DNA of 64,000 nucleotides, taken from NCBI GenBank assembly GCA_902478605.1, contig CABSLQ010000002.1, positions 11,763 through 75,762 on the forward strand, given 5' to 3'. The translations under genes and the position numbers were made by a program. Origin of the DNA: an uncultured Oscillospiraceae bacterium (lineage in GTDB: Bacteria; Bacillota; Clostridia; Oscillospirales; Acutalibacteraceae). Under the pieces are notes generated by a model. The model was not told where the DNA came from, made no database searches, and saw only the letters and a list, made by a program, of their open reading frames with translations. Shown piece after piece: positions 49,741 through 58,584 of the stretch (positions within the stretch are counted from its first letter, which is position 1; each line of letters opens with the position of its first letter).

Positions 49741-50030
49741 GATGACAACCTCCAGCTATGTAAATTCAAGCAGTTAGGATGAGCGGGATCGAACAAAGCC
49801 CGATTTTGGGGAGCGAAATGTCTGCCTTCGTATTTCCTTGGCATATGCCAGCACGTTAAGGCAGAACACCCGGCCGCGCATTTTTTGATCGCGAACCGCT
49901 GCAGGATGCGGGCCGGCAAGGCAGAGGACGATAACGCCGACGGGCCATGTCCTGCGGCCAGTCGAGACGGGCTTTGTTTCATTCCGGTCATTCCAGCATA
50001 TAGTGTACACGATCCAGCGTAAAAATACAA
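49741..50030 (-). promoter_or_regulatory. DUF1015 promoter and highly structured leader RNA
   Basis: TTGTAT (50030-50025), 17 bp, TACACT (50007-50002). The leader starts with an 11-bp block (49968-49978) perfectly complementary to 49792-49802, enclosing 165 nt with three further helices: GGCC...GGCC, CCGGCCCGCAT with ATGCGCGGCCGG, and CTGCCTT with AAGGCAG (inside which is GGCATATGCC). This multi-helix shape resembles a folded RNA. It matches no riboswitch known to me. No start codon with a ribosome site lies in the leader other than DUF1015's own. Confidence 0.55.
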
Positions 50031-50032
50031 TC

Positions 50033-50071
50033 AAAACCGCCGGTCCCCTATTCGATTCAGGGGGCCGGCGG
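50033..50071 (-). terminator. Terminator after the M18 peptidase gene
   Basis: Stem CCGCCGG and CCCCT (50037-50049) with AGGGGG and CCGGCGG (50059-50071), one bulge, followed by TTTT on the minus strand. Confidence 0.75.
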
Positions 50072-50083
50072 CCGTATTGCCGG

Positions 50084-51499
50084 TCAGCGGCGGTCCAGCA
50101 GGGCAAAGAAGGCCCGGTGCGCCATATAGACGTCGATTTTGGAAACCACCTCGAGCGGGGCATGCATGGACAGCACCGGAACGCCCATATCCACCGTATC
50201 CACGTCGAGATCGGCGATATATTTGGCCACGGTGCCGCCGCCGCCCGCGTCCACCTTGCCCAGCTCGCCGATTTGCCAGACGACCTGGCTGTCGTCCATG
50301 ATGCGGCGAATCTGGCCCATCAGCTCGGCGGAGGCGTCATTGGTATCCGACTTGCCCCGTGAGCCGGTGTATTTGGTGAGCACAACCCCCTGGTTAATCT
50401 GGGCGCTGTTGCGCTTCTCCATCACGTCGGGGTAGATCGGGTCAAACGCGGCGTTGACGTCGGCGGACAGGCAGAGCGAATTGGTCAGCACATGGCGTCC
50501 CTGCGCACCGAAGGCCGCCGCGATGTCGGCGATGAAATATTTTAAAAAGGCGGACTGCATACCGGTGTTGCCCTCCGAACCAATCTCCTCCTTGTCGGCG
50601 AGAACGGTCACGGCGGTATACGCGGGGGTATCCAGAGCCAGCAGCGCCGTCAGCGCCGGATAAGCACACACCCGGTCATCGTGGCCGTAGGCGGCGATCA
50701 TGCTGCGGTCGAGGCCGAGGTCCCGCGCCGCGAAGGCGGGCACGACCTCCAGCTCGGCGGAGAGAAAATCCGCTTCCACGATATCGTATTTTTCATGCAG
50801 CAGCCGCATGATATTCAGCTTGACCAGATCGCTTCCCTCGTCGCAGCGGAAGGGACGGGACCCAATGAGCAGGTTGAGATCTTCGCCCTTAATGACCTCG
50901 GTGGCGGGGCGTTTCATCTGCTCGGTCCCCAGATGCGGCAGCAGATCGGTCACGCAGAAAACCGGATCGCCCGGATCCTCGCCGATGCGCACCTGCACCG
51001 TGGTGCCGTCGCGGCGCACCACCACGCCATGCAGCGCGAGCGGAATGGCCGTCCACTGGTACTTTTTGATGCCGCCGTAATAGTGGGTGTCAAAATAGGC
51101 CAGGCGGTTGTCCTCATACAGGGGATTGGGCTTGAGATCGAGCCGGGGAGAATCGATGTGGGCCGCAGCAATGGACACGCCGTCGGTGATGGGACGGGTG
51201 CCGATGACGGCGAGCAGCAGGGATTTGTCCCGGTTGCTGTAATATACCCGGTCGCCCGGCTTTAATGCCGCGCTGCGGTCAAAGGGGACAAAGCCCGCCT
51301 TTTCTGCGGCGCGGATGGCCGCCTCCACCGCTTCCCGTTCGGTTTTGGCCGCATTGAGGAACGCCTTGTACTCTTCACAGTAGGCGTCCGCCTTGGCGAT
51401 CTCCTCCTCGTCCAGGGTTTTGGCGGCGTCGGTCGGCTGATAAAACAGCGATTCTTTGAGCTCCTCCGCCGCGGATTTGGTTTTTTCCATGTCAGACAT
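50084..51499 (-). CDS. M18 family aminopeptidase
   Basis: The 471 residues fit M18 (aspartyl aminopeptidase-type) with the metal ligands in AAHIDSPRLDLKPNP, LADKEEIGSEGNTGMQS and the late MHAPLEVVSKID, and the tetramer-type insert. It removes N-terminal residues from peptides in the cytoplasm. ATG 51499 or ATG 51490 could be used; the first has AAAGGA 10 nt upstream. Last gene of DUF951-prfA-tsaC-coaE-slt-pepM18, 30 bp after slt. Confidence 0.92.
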   Translation of the reverse strand: MSDMEKTKSAAEELKESLFYQPTDAAKTLDEEEIAKADAYCEEYKAFLNAAKTEREAVEAAIRAAEKAGFVPFDRSAALKPGDRVYYSNRDKSLLLAVIGTRPITDGVSIAAAHIDSPRLDLKPNPLYEDNRLAYFDTHYYGGIKKYQWTAIPLALHGVVVRRDGTTVQVRIGEDPGDPVFCVTDLLPHLGTEQMKRPATEVIKGEDLNLLIGSRPFRCDEGSDLVKLNIMRLLHEKYDIVEADFLSAELEVVPAFAARDLGLDRSMIAAYGHDDRVCAYPALTALLALDTPAYTAVTVLADKEEIGSEGNTGMQSAFLKYFIADIAAAFGAQGRHVLTNSLCLSADVNAAFDPIYPDVMEKRNSAQINQGVVLTKYTGSRGKSDTNDASAELMGQIRRIMDDSQVVWQIGELGKVDAGGGGTVAKYIADLDVDTVDMGVPVLSMHAPLEVVSKIDVYMAHRAFFALLDRR

Positions 51500-51529
51500 A
51501 CCTTTCCATTCCTTTCTCTGCCCGATTTT

Positions 51530-52138
51530 TCATGCGAGATCGTACAGTTCCCGGTACATGGCCTGTGCGTCGCGTACCCGAACGACATACTCTCTCGTTT
51601 CTTTATAGGGAATATCCTTCAAATGCACGCCATCATCCGAATAGGCCGGATCGTCCAGCCATTTGCGCACATTGCCCATGCCGGCGTTGTAGGCGGCCAG
51701 GGCCGTATCCTGTTCCTTAAATTGTTCCCCAAGCAGCTTGAGGACATACACCCCGTACCGGATATTTATCTCCGGTCGGAACAGATCCTCTGCCGTAAGC
51801 GGTTCCTTATCCCCGGCCTTGCTCATGGCCCAGGCCAGCGTGTCCTCCGTCAGCTGCATAAGCCCGCGGGCGTCCGCCCACGATACCGCGTTGGGATCGA
51901 AGGAGCTTTCGGTGCGGATGACCGCATAAACCAGGGACGGCGGTATCTCGTATTCCCCTGCCCAGGTCTGCACCAGCGTGTCGTATTTCAGCGGATAGGC
52001 CGCTTTCATATAGCGCACATATCCCGCGCGCAGCAGCAGCGCCGCGGCCGCCACCAGCAGGAGCAGAAGCCCCGCCTCCAGAGCCGCCAGCCATTTCCGG
52101 CGCACCGGCTTTGCTGTTTGTTTGGCGGTCTTGCTCAT
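51530..52138 (-). CDS. Membrane-anchored lytic transglycosylase (SLT domain)
   Basis: From ATG 52138 the protein has 202 residues: an N-terminal TM helix (about 18-40) and a lysozyme-like SLT domain with YAVIRTESSFDPNA (catalytic Glu in TES), GLMQLTEDT and ALAAYNAGMGNVRKW. It cleaves the glycan strand of peptidoglycan from the outer side of the membrane. The start overlaps the coaE stop by ATGA. It is odd but not rare to find it in this translation and CoA unit. Confidence 0.92.
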   Translation of the reverse strand: MSKTAKQTAKPVRRKWLAALEAGLLLLLVAAAALLLRAGYVRYMKAAYPLKYDTLVQTWAGEYEIPPSLVYAVIRTESSFDPNAVSWADARGLMQLTEDTLAWAMSKAGDKEPLTAEDLFRPEINIRYGVYVLKLLGEQFKEQDTALAAYNAGMGNVRKWLDDPAYSDDGVHLKDIPYKETREYVVRVRDAQAMYRELYDLA

Positions 52139-52794
52139 GCGGACCCTCCTTCCGGGGCACACAAAGAACCCTCTGCGGCCCGCTCGCGGATCCGGGCCGC
52201 CATACCGCGCGCCTGTTCCTCCAGCTGCGCGGGCGGGCCGTCGTTGAGAATAAACCAATCGGGACGGCGCGCGCGATAAAACGCGTCGTCCGGCTGCGCC
52301 GCCATGCGGCGTGCGGCCTGGTCAGCCGTGATGCCGTCGCGCGCCATAATGCGGGCGCGGCGCACAGCGGCCGGCGCGGTAATCACCGCCACCTGAGCGC
52401 AGATGGCGTCCATCCCGCTTTCGTACAGCAGCGGGGCATCCACCGCCGCCGCCCGGCATCCCTTTTCCGCATACCCGCGCAGCAGCTCGAGACTGCGCGC
52501 GATGATGGCGGGATGGGTGATGGCGTTGAGCTTAGCGGCGGCTTCGGGCGAAGCGAAGGCGCGGGCCGCCAACGCTCCCCGATCCAGCGAGCCGTCCGGG
52601 CGAAGAATCGCCGGGCCGAATGCTTGCGCCAGCGCCGCCAGGCAGGGCGAGCCGGGCTGCACCACCTCGCGGGCGAGGCGATCGGCATCGACCACGGGTA
52701 TGCCGTTTTCCTCCAGAATGCGGGCCACGACGCTCTTGCCGGCGCCCGTCGGGCCGGTTAACCCTACCACATGGAGGCCCAAATCAGGATTCAT
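52135..52794 (-). CDS. coaE: Dephospho-CoA kinase
   Basis: From ATG 52794 the protein has 219 residues with P-loop GPTGAGKS, PVVDADRLAREVV, ITHPAI and the lid block with RRMAAQ. It carries out the last step of CoA synthesis. The start lies inside the tsaC end (11-bp overlap), the stop overlaps slt. The upstream extension is a shadow of tsaC. Confidence 0.93.
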   Translation of the reverse strand: MNPDLGLHVVGLTGPTGAGKSVVARILEENGIPVVDADRLAREVVQPGSPCLAALAQAFGPAILRPDGSLDRGALAARAFASPEAAAKLNAITHPAIIARSLELLRGYAEKGCRAAAVDAPLLYESGMDAICAQVAVITAPAAVRRARIMARDGITADQAARRMAAQPDDAFYRARRPDWFILNDGPPAQLEEQARGMAARIRERAAEGSLCAPEGGSA

Positions 52795-53824
52795 GCGCAT
52801 CCACCACCTCGAAGCCGGACGCGCGCAGCATCCGATTGTATACCGCCAGACCCACGCCGTCCTCACCGGGACAGGCGGCAAGCACCTCTTTGGCCCCCAG
52901 CTCATCCAGCCGGCGCAGCGCGTCAAACAGCTGCCGGGCCTGACCGGCGGCGTCCTCCCGCCGGCCATAGGTCACGGCGGGCACGGTCAGGGCCGCTTCC
53001 TCGCCGTCGAAGCACATGGCGGTGAAAACGCCGGGGCGCTCGGCCGCCCGCGCGTTGACATACGCTGCATAAGCCGCGGGGGTTCCCCGCACGAGCACGA
53101 CGTGCGCCCGGGGCGCGTAGTGTTTGTATTTCATGCCGGGCGAGGCCGCCACGGCGCCCTTTTCCAGCGCGTGGGTCACGGCGGGATCCACCTCCACTTC
53201 GCCCGCGGCCGCCTGCAGCATGGGCAGCGTCACGCCGCCCGGCCGTAGCAGACGCGGCACGGCGCCCGTCACGTCCACAACGGTGGATTCCACCCCAACG
53301 GCACAGTCGCCGCCGTCCACCACGGCGGCAATGCGCCCGGCCATATCGTCGAGCACGTGCCGGGCGGTGGTGGGGCTGGGGCTGCCCGAACGGTTGGCCG
53401 ACGGCGCGGCCAGAGGCCGCCCGGTCAGCCGGATGATCGCCTGCGCCACCGGATGGGAGGGAAAGCGCACCGCCACGGTGGGCAGTCCCGCGCTCACCTC
53501 ATCCGGTATGCAGGGCGCGTGCGGCAGAATCAGGGTCAGCGGTCCCGGCCAATAGGCCGCCGCCAACCGCCGGGCCGTCTCAGGAATATGAGTCACGAGC
53601 GGTTCCCAGGCGGCCATCTCCGCAATATGCACAATCAGCGGGTTATCCGCCGGCCGGCCCTTGGCCTCAAAAATCCGGCGTACCGCTTCCCCATTCAAAG
53701 CGTCGGCGGCCAGGCCATACACCGTCTCGGTGGGGACGGCGACCAGCTCGCCTGCGCGCAGCAGGGCCGCGGCCTTCTCCAGATCGGCCGGCGCCGCGGT
53801 GAGCCGCCATGTTTCGTGTTCCAT
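52784..53824 (-). CDS. L-threonylcarbamoyladenylate synthase (Sua5 type)
   Basis: From ATG 53824 the protein has 346 residues, the long Sua5 form: a TsaC/YrdC domain (LVAVPTETVYGLAADALN, RFPSHPVAQAII, APSANRSGSPSPTTARHV, LLRPGGVT) and a linker with SPGMKYKHYAP into the C-terminal Sua5 domain. It makes threonylcarbamoyl-AMP for the t6A modification of ANN-decoding tRNAs. It is 72 bp after prfA and overlaps coaE. The 17-residue in-frame extension upstream lacks a ribosome site. Confidence 0.93.
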   Translation of the reverse strand: MEHETWRLTAAPADLEKAAALLRAGELVAVPTETVYGLAADALNGEAVRRIFEAKGRPADNPLIVHIAEMAAWEPLVTHIPETARRLAAAYWPGPLTLILPHAPCIPDEVSAGLPTVAVRFPSHPVAQAIIRLTGRPLAAPSANRSGSPSPTTARHVLDDMAGRIAAVVDGGDCAVGVESTVVDVTGAVPRLLRPGGVTLPMLQAAAGEVEVDPAVTHALEKGAVAASPGMKYKHYAPRAHVVLVRGTPAAYAAYVNARAAERPGVFTAMCFDGEEAALTVPAVTYGRREDAAGQARQLFDALRRLDELGAKEVLAACPGEDGVGLAVYNRMLRASGFEVVDAHES

Positions 53825-53896
53825 GCTGTTGACCATTTCCTTTGTTCTGGTTTTCGGAGGAGCGGCATCGCACAAAGCCGCTCCGCTAATGCCGGC

Positions 53897-54970
53897 TTAT
53901 CCTTCCGCCGCCTGCAGCTTTTCCGCCCGGTCGGCGGTGATCAGCGCGTCGATGATTTCGTCCAGATCGCCGTCCATAATCGCGTCGATCCGATACAGCG
54001 TCAGGCCGATACGGTGATCGGTCACCCGGCCCTGCGGGAAATTATAGGTGCGAATGCGTTCGCTGCGGTCGCCGGTCCCCACCTGGGAGCGGCGGTCTGC
54101 CGCAATGGCGTCGATCTGCTCCTGCTGCTTGCGTTCAAGCAGGCGGGCGCGCAGCACCCGCATCGCCTTGTCCTTGTTTTTATACTGGCTGCGCTCGTCC
54201 TGGCATTCCACCACCGTGCCGGTGGGCAGATGGGTGATGCGGATGGCGGATTCGGTCTTGTTGATATGCTGGCCGCCTGCGCCGCTCGAGCGATAGGTAT
54301 CAATCTGCAGATCGGCGGGGTTGATTTCCAGCTCCACCTCTTCGGCCTCGGGCAGCACCGCCACCGTTGCGGTGGAGGTGTGAATCCGTCCGCCCGCTTC
54401 CGTTTCGGGAACCCGCTGCACCCGGTGAACGCCGCTTTCAAACTTGAAGCGGCTGTACGCGCCGTCGCCCGTCACCATAAAGCTGACTTCCTTGCAGCCG
54501 CCCAGCTCCGTCTCGTTGCGGTTCAGGATTTCCACCCGGAATCCCCGACCCTCGGCGTACATGGTATACATGCGCAGCAGCGAGGCCGCAAACAGTGCGG
54601 ATTCCTCTCCGCCGGCGCCGGCGCGGATTTCCACGATCACATTGCGATCGTCATGGGGATCGCGCGGCAGCAGGAGCAGCTTAAGCTCTTCGGCGCAGGT
54701 TTCCGTTTTCTCCCGGTTCTCGGCAAGCTCCAGCTCGGCGAGCTCCTTCATCTCGGCGTCCAGGCCGCCCCCGTCGAGCAGAGCCCTGGCCTCCTCATAA
54801 TGCCGCTGTGCCAGGGTGTATTCCCGGTATTTCTCCACAATGGGCTGCAGCAGCTTGCTTTCCTTCATCAGCTCCCGGTACTGATCCACGTCGGCCACCA
54901 CCGACGGGTCGTACAGCCGCTGGCTGATTTCTTCAAAGCGCTTTTCCACTTCGCTTAATCGGTCGAGCAT
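53897..54970 (-). CDS. prfA: Peptide chain release factor 1
   Basis: The 357 residues contain the GGQ peptidyl-hydrolysis motif (SSGAGGQHINKTESAIR) and the tripeptide anticodon PET in QRVPETEAGG, the P-x-T type of RF1. It reads UAA and UAG. ATG 54970 has GGAGGGG upstream. prmC, often next to prfA, is not here; tsaC follows. Confidence 0.97.
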   Translation of the reverse strand: MLDRLSEVEKRFEEISQRLYDPSVVADVDQYRELMKESKLLQPIVEKYREYTLAQRHYEEARALLDGGGLDAEMKELAELELAENREKTETCAEELKLLLLPRDPHDDRNVIVEIRAGAGGEESALFAASLLRMYTMYAEGRGFRVEILNRNETELGGCKEVSFMVTGDGAYSRFKFESGVHRVQRVPETEAGGRIHTSTATVAVLPEAEEVELEINPADLQIDTYRSSGAGGQHINKTESAIRITHLPTGTVVECQDERSQYKNKDKAMRVLRARLLERKQQEQIDAIAADRRSQVGTGDRSERIRTYNFPQGRVTDHRIGLTLYRIDAIMDGDLDEIIDALITADRAEKLQAAEG

Positions 54971-55017
54971 AAAGCCCCTCCTGTACTGAAATGTAAGAGG
55001 ATAAGGAAAAGGCTCCG

Positions 55018-55209
55018 TTACAGCGTATCGTCCTCACGGTGAACGCGCCGCACATGGCGCTCGATTTTCAGGCGCGGCACCATCATCTCATGCCCGCAGC
55101 CCTCGCATTTCAGGCGAAAATCCATCCCAATGCGCAGCACGGCAAAGCGATTGCTCCCGCAGGGATGGTTTTTTTTCATTTCTAAAATGTCGCCCACGCG
55201 GATATCCAT
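55018..55209 (-). CDS. DUF951 family small protein
   Basis: The 63 residues begin MDIRVGDILEMKKNHPCGS and have KCEGCGHEMMVPRLKIERHVRRV. The three conserved cysteines and the basic tail are the DUF951 pattern; zinc and nucleic-acid binding is plausible but unproved. ATG 55209 has GGGAGAGG upstream. It is the first gene of the prfA operon; the promoter is at 55243-55272. Confidence 0.85.
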   Translation of the reverse strand: MDIRVGDILEMKKNHPCGSNRFAVLRIGMDFRLKCEGCGHEMMVPRLKIERHVRRVHREDDTL

Positions 55210-55242
55210 GCCGCTGTCCTCTCCCTTCCTGTTATTTTTTCC

Positions 55243-55272
55243 AGTATACCACAGCCTTCCCCCTTCCCGCAA
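55243..55272 (-). promoter_or_regulatory. Promoter of the DUF951-prfA-tsaC-coaE-slt-pepM18 operon
   Basis: TTGCGG (55272-55267), 18 bp, TATACT (55248-55243) on the minus strand, 33 bp before DUF951. Confidence 0.7.
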
Positions 55273-55315
55273 CCGGTATCGCGGTGTATGGGGCCGATCT
55301 TACGTATTTTCTCTC

Positions 55316-55345
55316 TTGTATTGTGCCCGGCAAATCCTGTATACT
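55316..55345 (+). promoter_or_regulatory. Plus-strand promoter opposite the Cys-rich peptide gene
   Basis: TTGTAT (55316-55321), 18 bp, TATACT (55340-55345). The transcript would run antisense through the 42-residue peptide gene and reach the Imm5-like gene at 55636. An imperfect hairpin (about 55360-55395) follows the start. Confidence 0.5.
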
Positions 55346-55405
55346 GCAATATAAGGAAAGGCCGGGCTGCCTCTCGGCATCCCAGCCTTCCTCTATGGAG
55401 CGAAA

Positions 55406-55534
55406 TTAGCAGCCGCAGCCACACCCGCTGTTGCCCGCGCGATCGCAGTCATCATCGCCGCAGAGCAGGATGAGGATGATGATGAACAGGATCCAGGTGC
55501 AATCCATACCGCTGAACAGATTCCTCAGGCACAT
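55406..55534 (-). CDS. 42-residue membrane peptide with Cys/Gly-rich tail
   Basis: ATG 55534 (site AAAGGAGG, 9 nt upstream) opens a 42-residue peptide: a short start MCLRNLFSGMDC, one hydrophobic helix with TWILFIIILILLC, then GDDDCDRAGNSGCGCGC to the stop (TAA 55408-55406). Six cysteines lie in or after the helix. It resembles small Cys/Gly-tailed peptides common in this group of clostridia, of unknown role; a spore-coat or envelope function can be imagined but is not shown. A TATAAT lies upstream (55569-55574). It is too short for usual gene finding, but the ribosome site, helix and tail support it. Confidence 0.7.
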   Translation of the reverse strand: MCLRNLFSGMDCTWILFIIILILLCGDDDCDRAGNSGCGCGC

Positions 55535-55635
55535 GATAAGGTGGCCTCCTTTCTGTGGTTTTCATTCCATTATATGTGCGGCCGGAAAAGTGGTCACTGC
55601 TTTTTATTTACTGCCAATACGCCAGGAGGTACCGC

Positions 55636-56229
55636 ATGGATCTGACCGACGTCCGGGCTAAAATGGCCCGCCGCAACCGCATCCTGTTCTCGCGGGAGAG
55701 CGCCTGCCTGCAGGATCTGCTCGCGCTTATCCGGCAGCAGACACACCGCACGCTGGCCCTATGGGCGCTCGCCTGCGCGCAGCGGCCCGTGCGCCTGCTC
55801 GACGAACGGTACCCGGGGGAAACCCGCCCACAGACTGCCCTGACCCTGTGCCGGGAATGGGCAAAGGGACGCGTCAGAATGCCCGAAGCCAAGCGGGCGC
55901 TTCTGCAGGTGCACGCCATGGCGAAGGAACTGACCGTCCCCGCCGACATCGCCCTGTGCCATGCGGTGGGACAGGCCTGCGCCGCCGTGCATGTGGAAAC
56001 ACATGCCATTGGCCTGCCCATTTACGAGCTGACCGCCATCGTGCTGGAATACGGGATGGAACGGTGCGAAAAGCCGCTGGCGAACCGGCTGGACGAATAC
56101 CGTGCCTGCCTGGACCGGTGCGCCGCCCAGACACGGGAGGGCACAGGCGAGTGGGCCGCCTTTCTGCTGGACGACAGCCGTCCCAACAAGGAATGGCTGC
56201 TGTATCAGAAAACGCACCAGATCCCGTAA
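55636..56229 (+). CDS. Imm5-like (putative immunity) protein
   Basis: From ATG 55636 (site AGGAGG) the protein has 197 residues, all helical by composition. LALWALACAQRPVRLLDERYP, REWAKGRVRMPEAKRALLQVHA (each in part) and the AVGQACAAVHVETHA block follow the pattern of the Imm5-type putative immunity proteins associated with toxin loci. No toxin gene is present nearby, so it is an orphan. It runs opposite to its neighbours and is followed by a terminator. Assignment to the family is moderate; the immunity role is unproved. Confidence 0.6.
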   Translation: MDLTDVRAKMARRNRILFSRESACLQDLLALIRQQTHRTLALWALACAQRPVRLLDERYPGETRPQTALTLCREWAKGRVRMPEAKRALLQVHAMAKELTVPADIALCHAVGQACAAVHVETHAIGLPIYELTAIVLEYGMERCEKPLANRLDEYRACLDRCAAQTREGTGEWAAFLLDDSRPNKEWLLYQKTHQIP

Positions 56230-56250
56230 GGAAGTGAAACCGCGGACACC

Positions 56251-56293
56251 AAAAGCACGCGGAGGCCGCCAATACAGCCCCCGCGTGCTTTTT
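56251..56293. terminator. Terminator between the Imm5-like and topB genes
   Basis: A 12-bp stem (56251-56262 with 56281-56292), 18-nt loop, A run and T run on the two sides, so it can serve both convergent genes. Confidence 0.75.
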
Positions 56294-56335
56294 CATTGGA
56301 TACAGGATACAAGCGCCTATTGCGGCGCATCGGCT

Positions 56336-58495
56336 TTATTCCTTTTTGTCCTCTTCCATCGCCTTTTTCATCGCCAGAGCAAAGGCACTCATGCCTGGTG
56401 CCGGATCCTCCTGCTTGGCGAGATACTGCTGCACCGCGCGGCGGGACATGCCGCCGCTGCCGACACGCGCGTGGAATTTATCCGCCTTCTCCCGGAAGCC
56501 GCAGCGGCAGACATAGGATTTTTTCTCCCCGTCGCCGAACAACTCCATCCTTTTATGGCAGACGGGACAGCGGGCGTTGGTCTCCATGCACACATTCTGC
56601 CGGTGCCCGCACTCCCGGTCGGGACAGACGAGCATGCGTCCCTTTTTGCTGCTGACGTTCAGCATCAGCTTGCCGCAGACGGGGCAGGGCGTCTGCGACA
56701 CATTGTCGTGCACAAAGCTGTCGGTGCTTTCGGCCACGGTGCGCACCAGCTCCCGCGTATACTGGCGGATATCCCGCATGAACGCCTGCCGGTCCGCCCC
56801 GCCCCGGCTGATAGCGTCCAGCTGCTGTTCCCATTTGGCGGTGAGCAGCGGCTCCTTGAGGTCGGGCGGCACCAGCTCGATGAGCTGCATGCCCTTGGAG
56901 GTGGGGACGAGAGAGGTACCCTTCTTCTCCACATAAAAGGAGGCAAACAGCTTTTCGATGATATCCGCGCGGGTCGCGGGCGTCCCCAGTCCGCCGCCGA
57001 TGAATTCCCGCATGCTTTTGTCCGCAATATACTGCGCCGGGTTCTCCATCGCGGAGAGCAGCGTCGCCTCGGTGAACCGGGCGGGCGGCGCCGTTTTGAG
57101 CCCCTTGCACTGCACCGCCTGACAGGCAAACACATCGCCCTTATGGAACAGCGAGATGCTCTGCTCGTCCGCCTCGTCCTCGTCCCGCCCCTCCTGCACC
57201 TTGCGCCAGCCGAGCTGCAGCACCGTGCGCCCCGCGGCATAGAACCGCTCCCCTTCGGCGAGCAGCTCTGCCCGGATGCGCCGGTACTGATAGGCGGGAT
57301 AAAACGCGGCGAGAAAGCGCCGCACCACCAGCAGATAAATCCGCCGATCGTCGAGTGACAGCCGCGACAGCTCCACCGGCTGTTCGGTAGGAATGATCGC
57401 GTGGTGATCCGATACCTTGGCATTGTTGACGCACACGCGGGCGATGGCACGCTTTTCCCGGCGGATCTCCGCCACGAAGGGGGCGAACTCCCCCTGTTCC
57501 ACGGCGCGCAGCCGCTCGGGCAGGGTGGGGACGATGTCCTCGGTCAGATAGCGCGAGTCGGTGCGCGGATAGGTCAGCGCCTTATAGGTTTCATACAGCC
57601 GCTGCATGGACGCGAGCGTATCCTTGGCCGACATCTGATACAGCCGGTTGGCGTCCCGCTGCAGCTCGGTCAGATCATACAACAGGGGCGGCGGGGTGGC
57701 CTTGTCCGTCGACTTCACGTCATAAACCCGGAATGACGCGCCCCGTATTTTGTCGGCCAGCTGCGCGGCCCGCGCCTTGTCATACAGGGCGGTCTGCCCC
57801 TTGGCGTCCTGCCACGTGACAAAAAACTTCCCCAAATCCGCCTGTACCATCCAGTAATCGCGGGGAACAAACGCCTTGATCTCCCGTTCCCGTCCCACAA
57901 TCAGGGCAAGGGTCGGCGTCTGTACCCGGCCGGCGGAAAGCTGCGCGCCATAGTGACAGGTCATGGCCCGGGTCACATTGAGGCCAACCAGCCAGTCGGC
58001 CTGCGCCCGGCAGACAGCCGACTGATACAGCGGCAGGTACTCCCTGCCGTCCTTCAGATGGGCAAAGCCCTCCCGGATGGCCTTGTCCGTCTGGGAGGAA
58101 ATCCACAGGCGGCGAATCGGCTTATGAAAGCCGGCCTTTTCGAGGATCCACCGGGCGACCAGCTCCCCCTCCCGGCCCGCATCGGTCGCAATGACCAGCG
58201 AATCGATCTCCTTATTGTGCAGCCAGCCCTTGACCACATTGTACTGCCTGGCCGTTTCGGGGATGACCTTCAGTTCCATTTTGTCCGGCAGCATGGGCAG
58301 CGTCTCCATGCTCCACGTCTTATATTGACTGCCGTAATGCTCCGGCTCGGCCAGCTCGATAAGATGTCCCAGCGCCCAAGTCACCACATACTTGTCCCCG
58401 GCCAAAAAGCCGCTGCCGCCCGCGCGGCAGCCGAGCACCCGCGCAATTTCCTTTCCCACCGACGGCTTTTCCGCCAGCACAAGCGTTTTTCCCAT
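56336..58495 (-). CDS. topB: DNA topoisomerase III
   Basis: From ATG 58495 (site AAAGGAGGG) the protein has 719 residues: the TOPRIM start LVLAEKPSVGKEIARVLGC, ATDAGREGELVARWI, the active tyrosine in ALTYPRTDSRYL, and C-terminal zinc ribbons (CPVCGKLML, CPDRECGH, CPVCHKRMEL). It decatenates DNA. The upstream in-frame ATG (58528) gives only a short tail and lacks the ribosome site. It stands alone. Confidence 0.94.
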   Translation of the reverse strand: MGKTLVLAEKPSVGKEIARVLGCRAGGSGFLAGDKYVVTWALGHLIELAEPEHYGSQYKTWSMETLPMLPDKMELKVIPETARQYNVVKGWLHNKEIDSLVIATDAGREGELVARWILEKAGFHKPIRRLWISSQTDKAIREGFAHLKDGREYLPLYQSAVCRAQADWLVGLNVTRAMTCHYGAQLSAGRVQTPTLALIVGREREIKAFVPRDYWMVQADLGKFFVTWQDAKGQTALYDKARAAQLADKIRGASFRVYDVKSTDKATPPPLLYDLTELQRDANRLYQMSAKDTLASMQRLYETYKALTYPRTDSRYLTEDIVPTLPERLRAVEQGEFAPFVAEIRREKRAIARVCVNNAKVSDHHAIIPTEQPVELSRLSLDDRRIYLLVVRRFLAAFYPAYQYRRIRAELLAEGERFYAAGRTVLQLGWRKVQEGRDEDEADEQSISLFHKGDVFACQAVQCKGLKTAPPARFTEATLLSAMENPAQYIADKSMREFIGGGLGTPATRADIIEKLFASFYVEKKGTSLVPTSKGMQLIELVPPDLKEPLLTAKWEQQLDAISRGGADRQAFMRDIRQYTRELVRTVAESTDSFVHDNVSQTPCPVCGKLMLNVSSKKGRMLVCPDRECGHRQNVCMETNARCPVCHKRMELFGDGEKKSYVCRCGFREKADKFHARVGSGGMSRRAVQQYLAKQEDPAPGMSAFALAMKKAMEEDKKE

Positions 58496-58549
58496 GGGGC
58501 AGCCCTCCTTTTTATCCCAGCATACCACAAACGCAGGAATTTTTCCACG

Positions 58550-58584
58550 AAAAAACCGGGCGAATATCTCGCCCGGTCCTTTTT
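58550..58584 (-). terminator. Terminator after the LysM-GH18 gene
   Basis: A 9-bp stem (58555-58563 with 58569-58577), 5-nt loop, then T run on the minus strand (58554-58550). It lies at the LysM-GH18 stop. Confidence 0.75.

Noticed and set aside
49775..49802. tRNA T-arm or tmRNA end (TTCGATC followed by CCCGCTCATCC on the minus strand)
   Set aside because: The stem does not pair with five bases on both sides, there is no acceptor stem, CCA or resume codon, and the region is too short for tmRNA.
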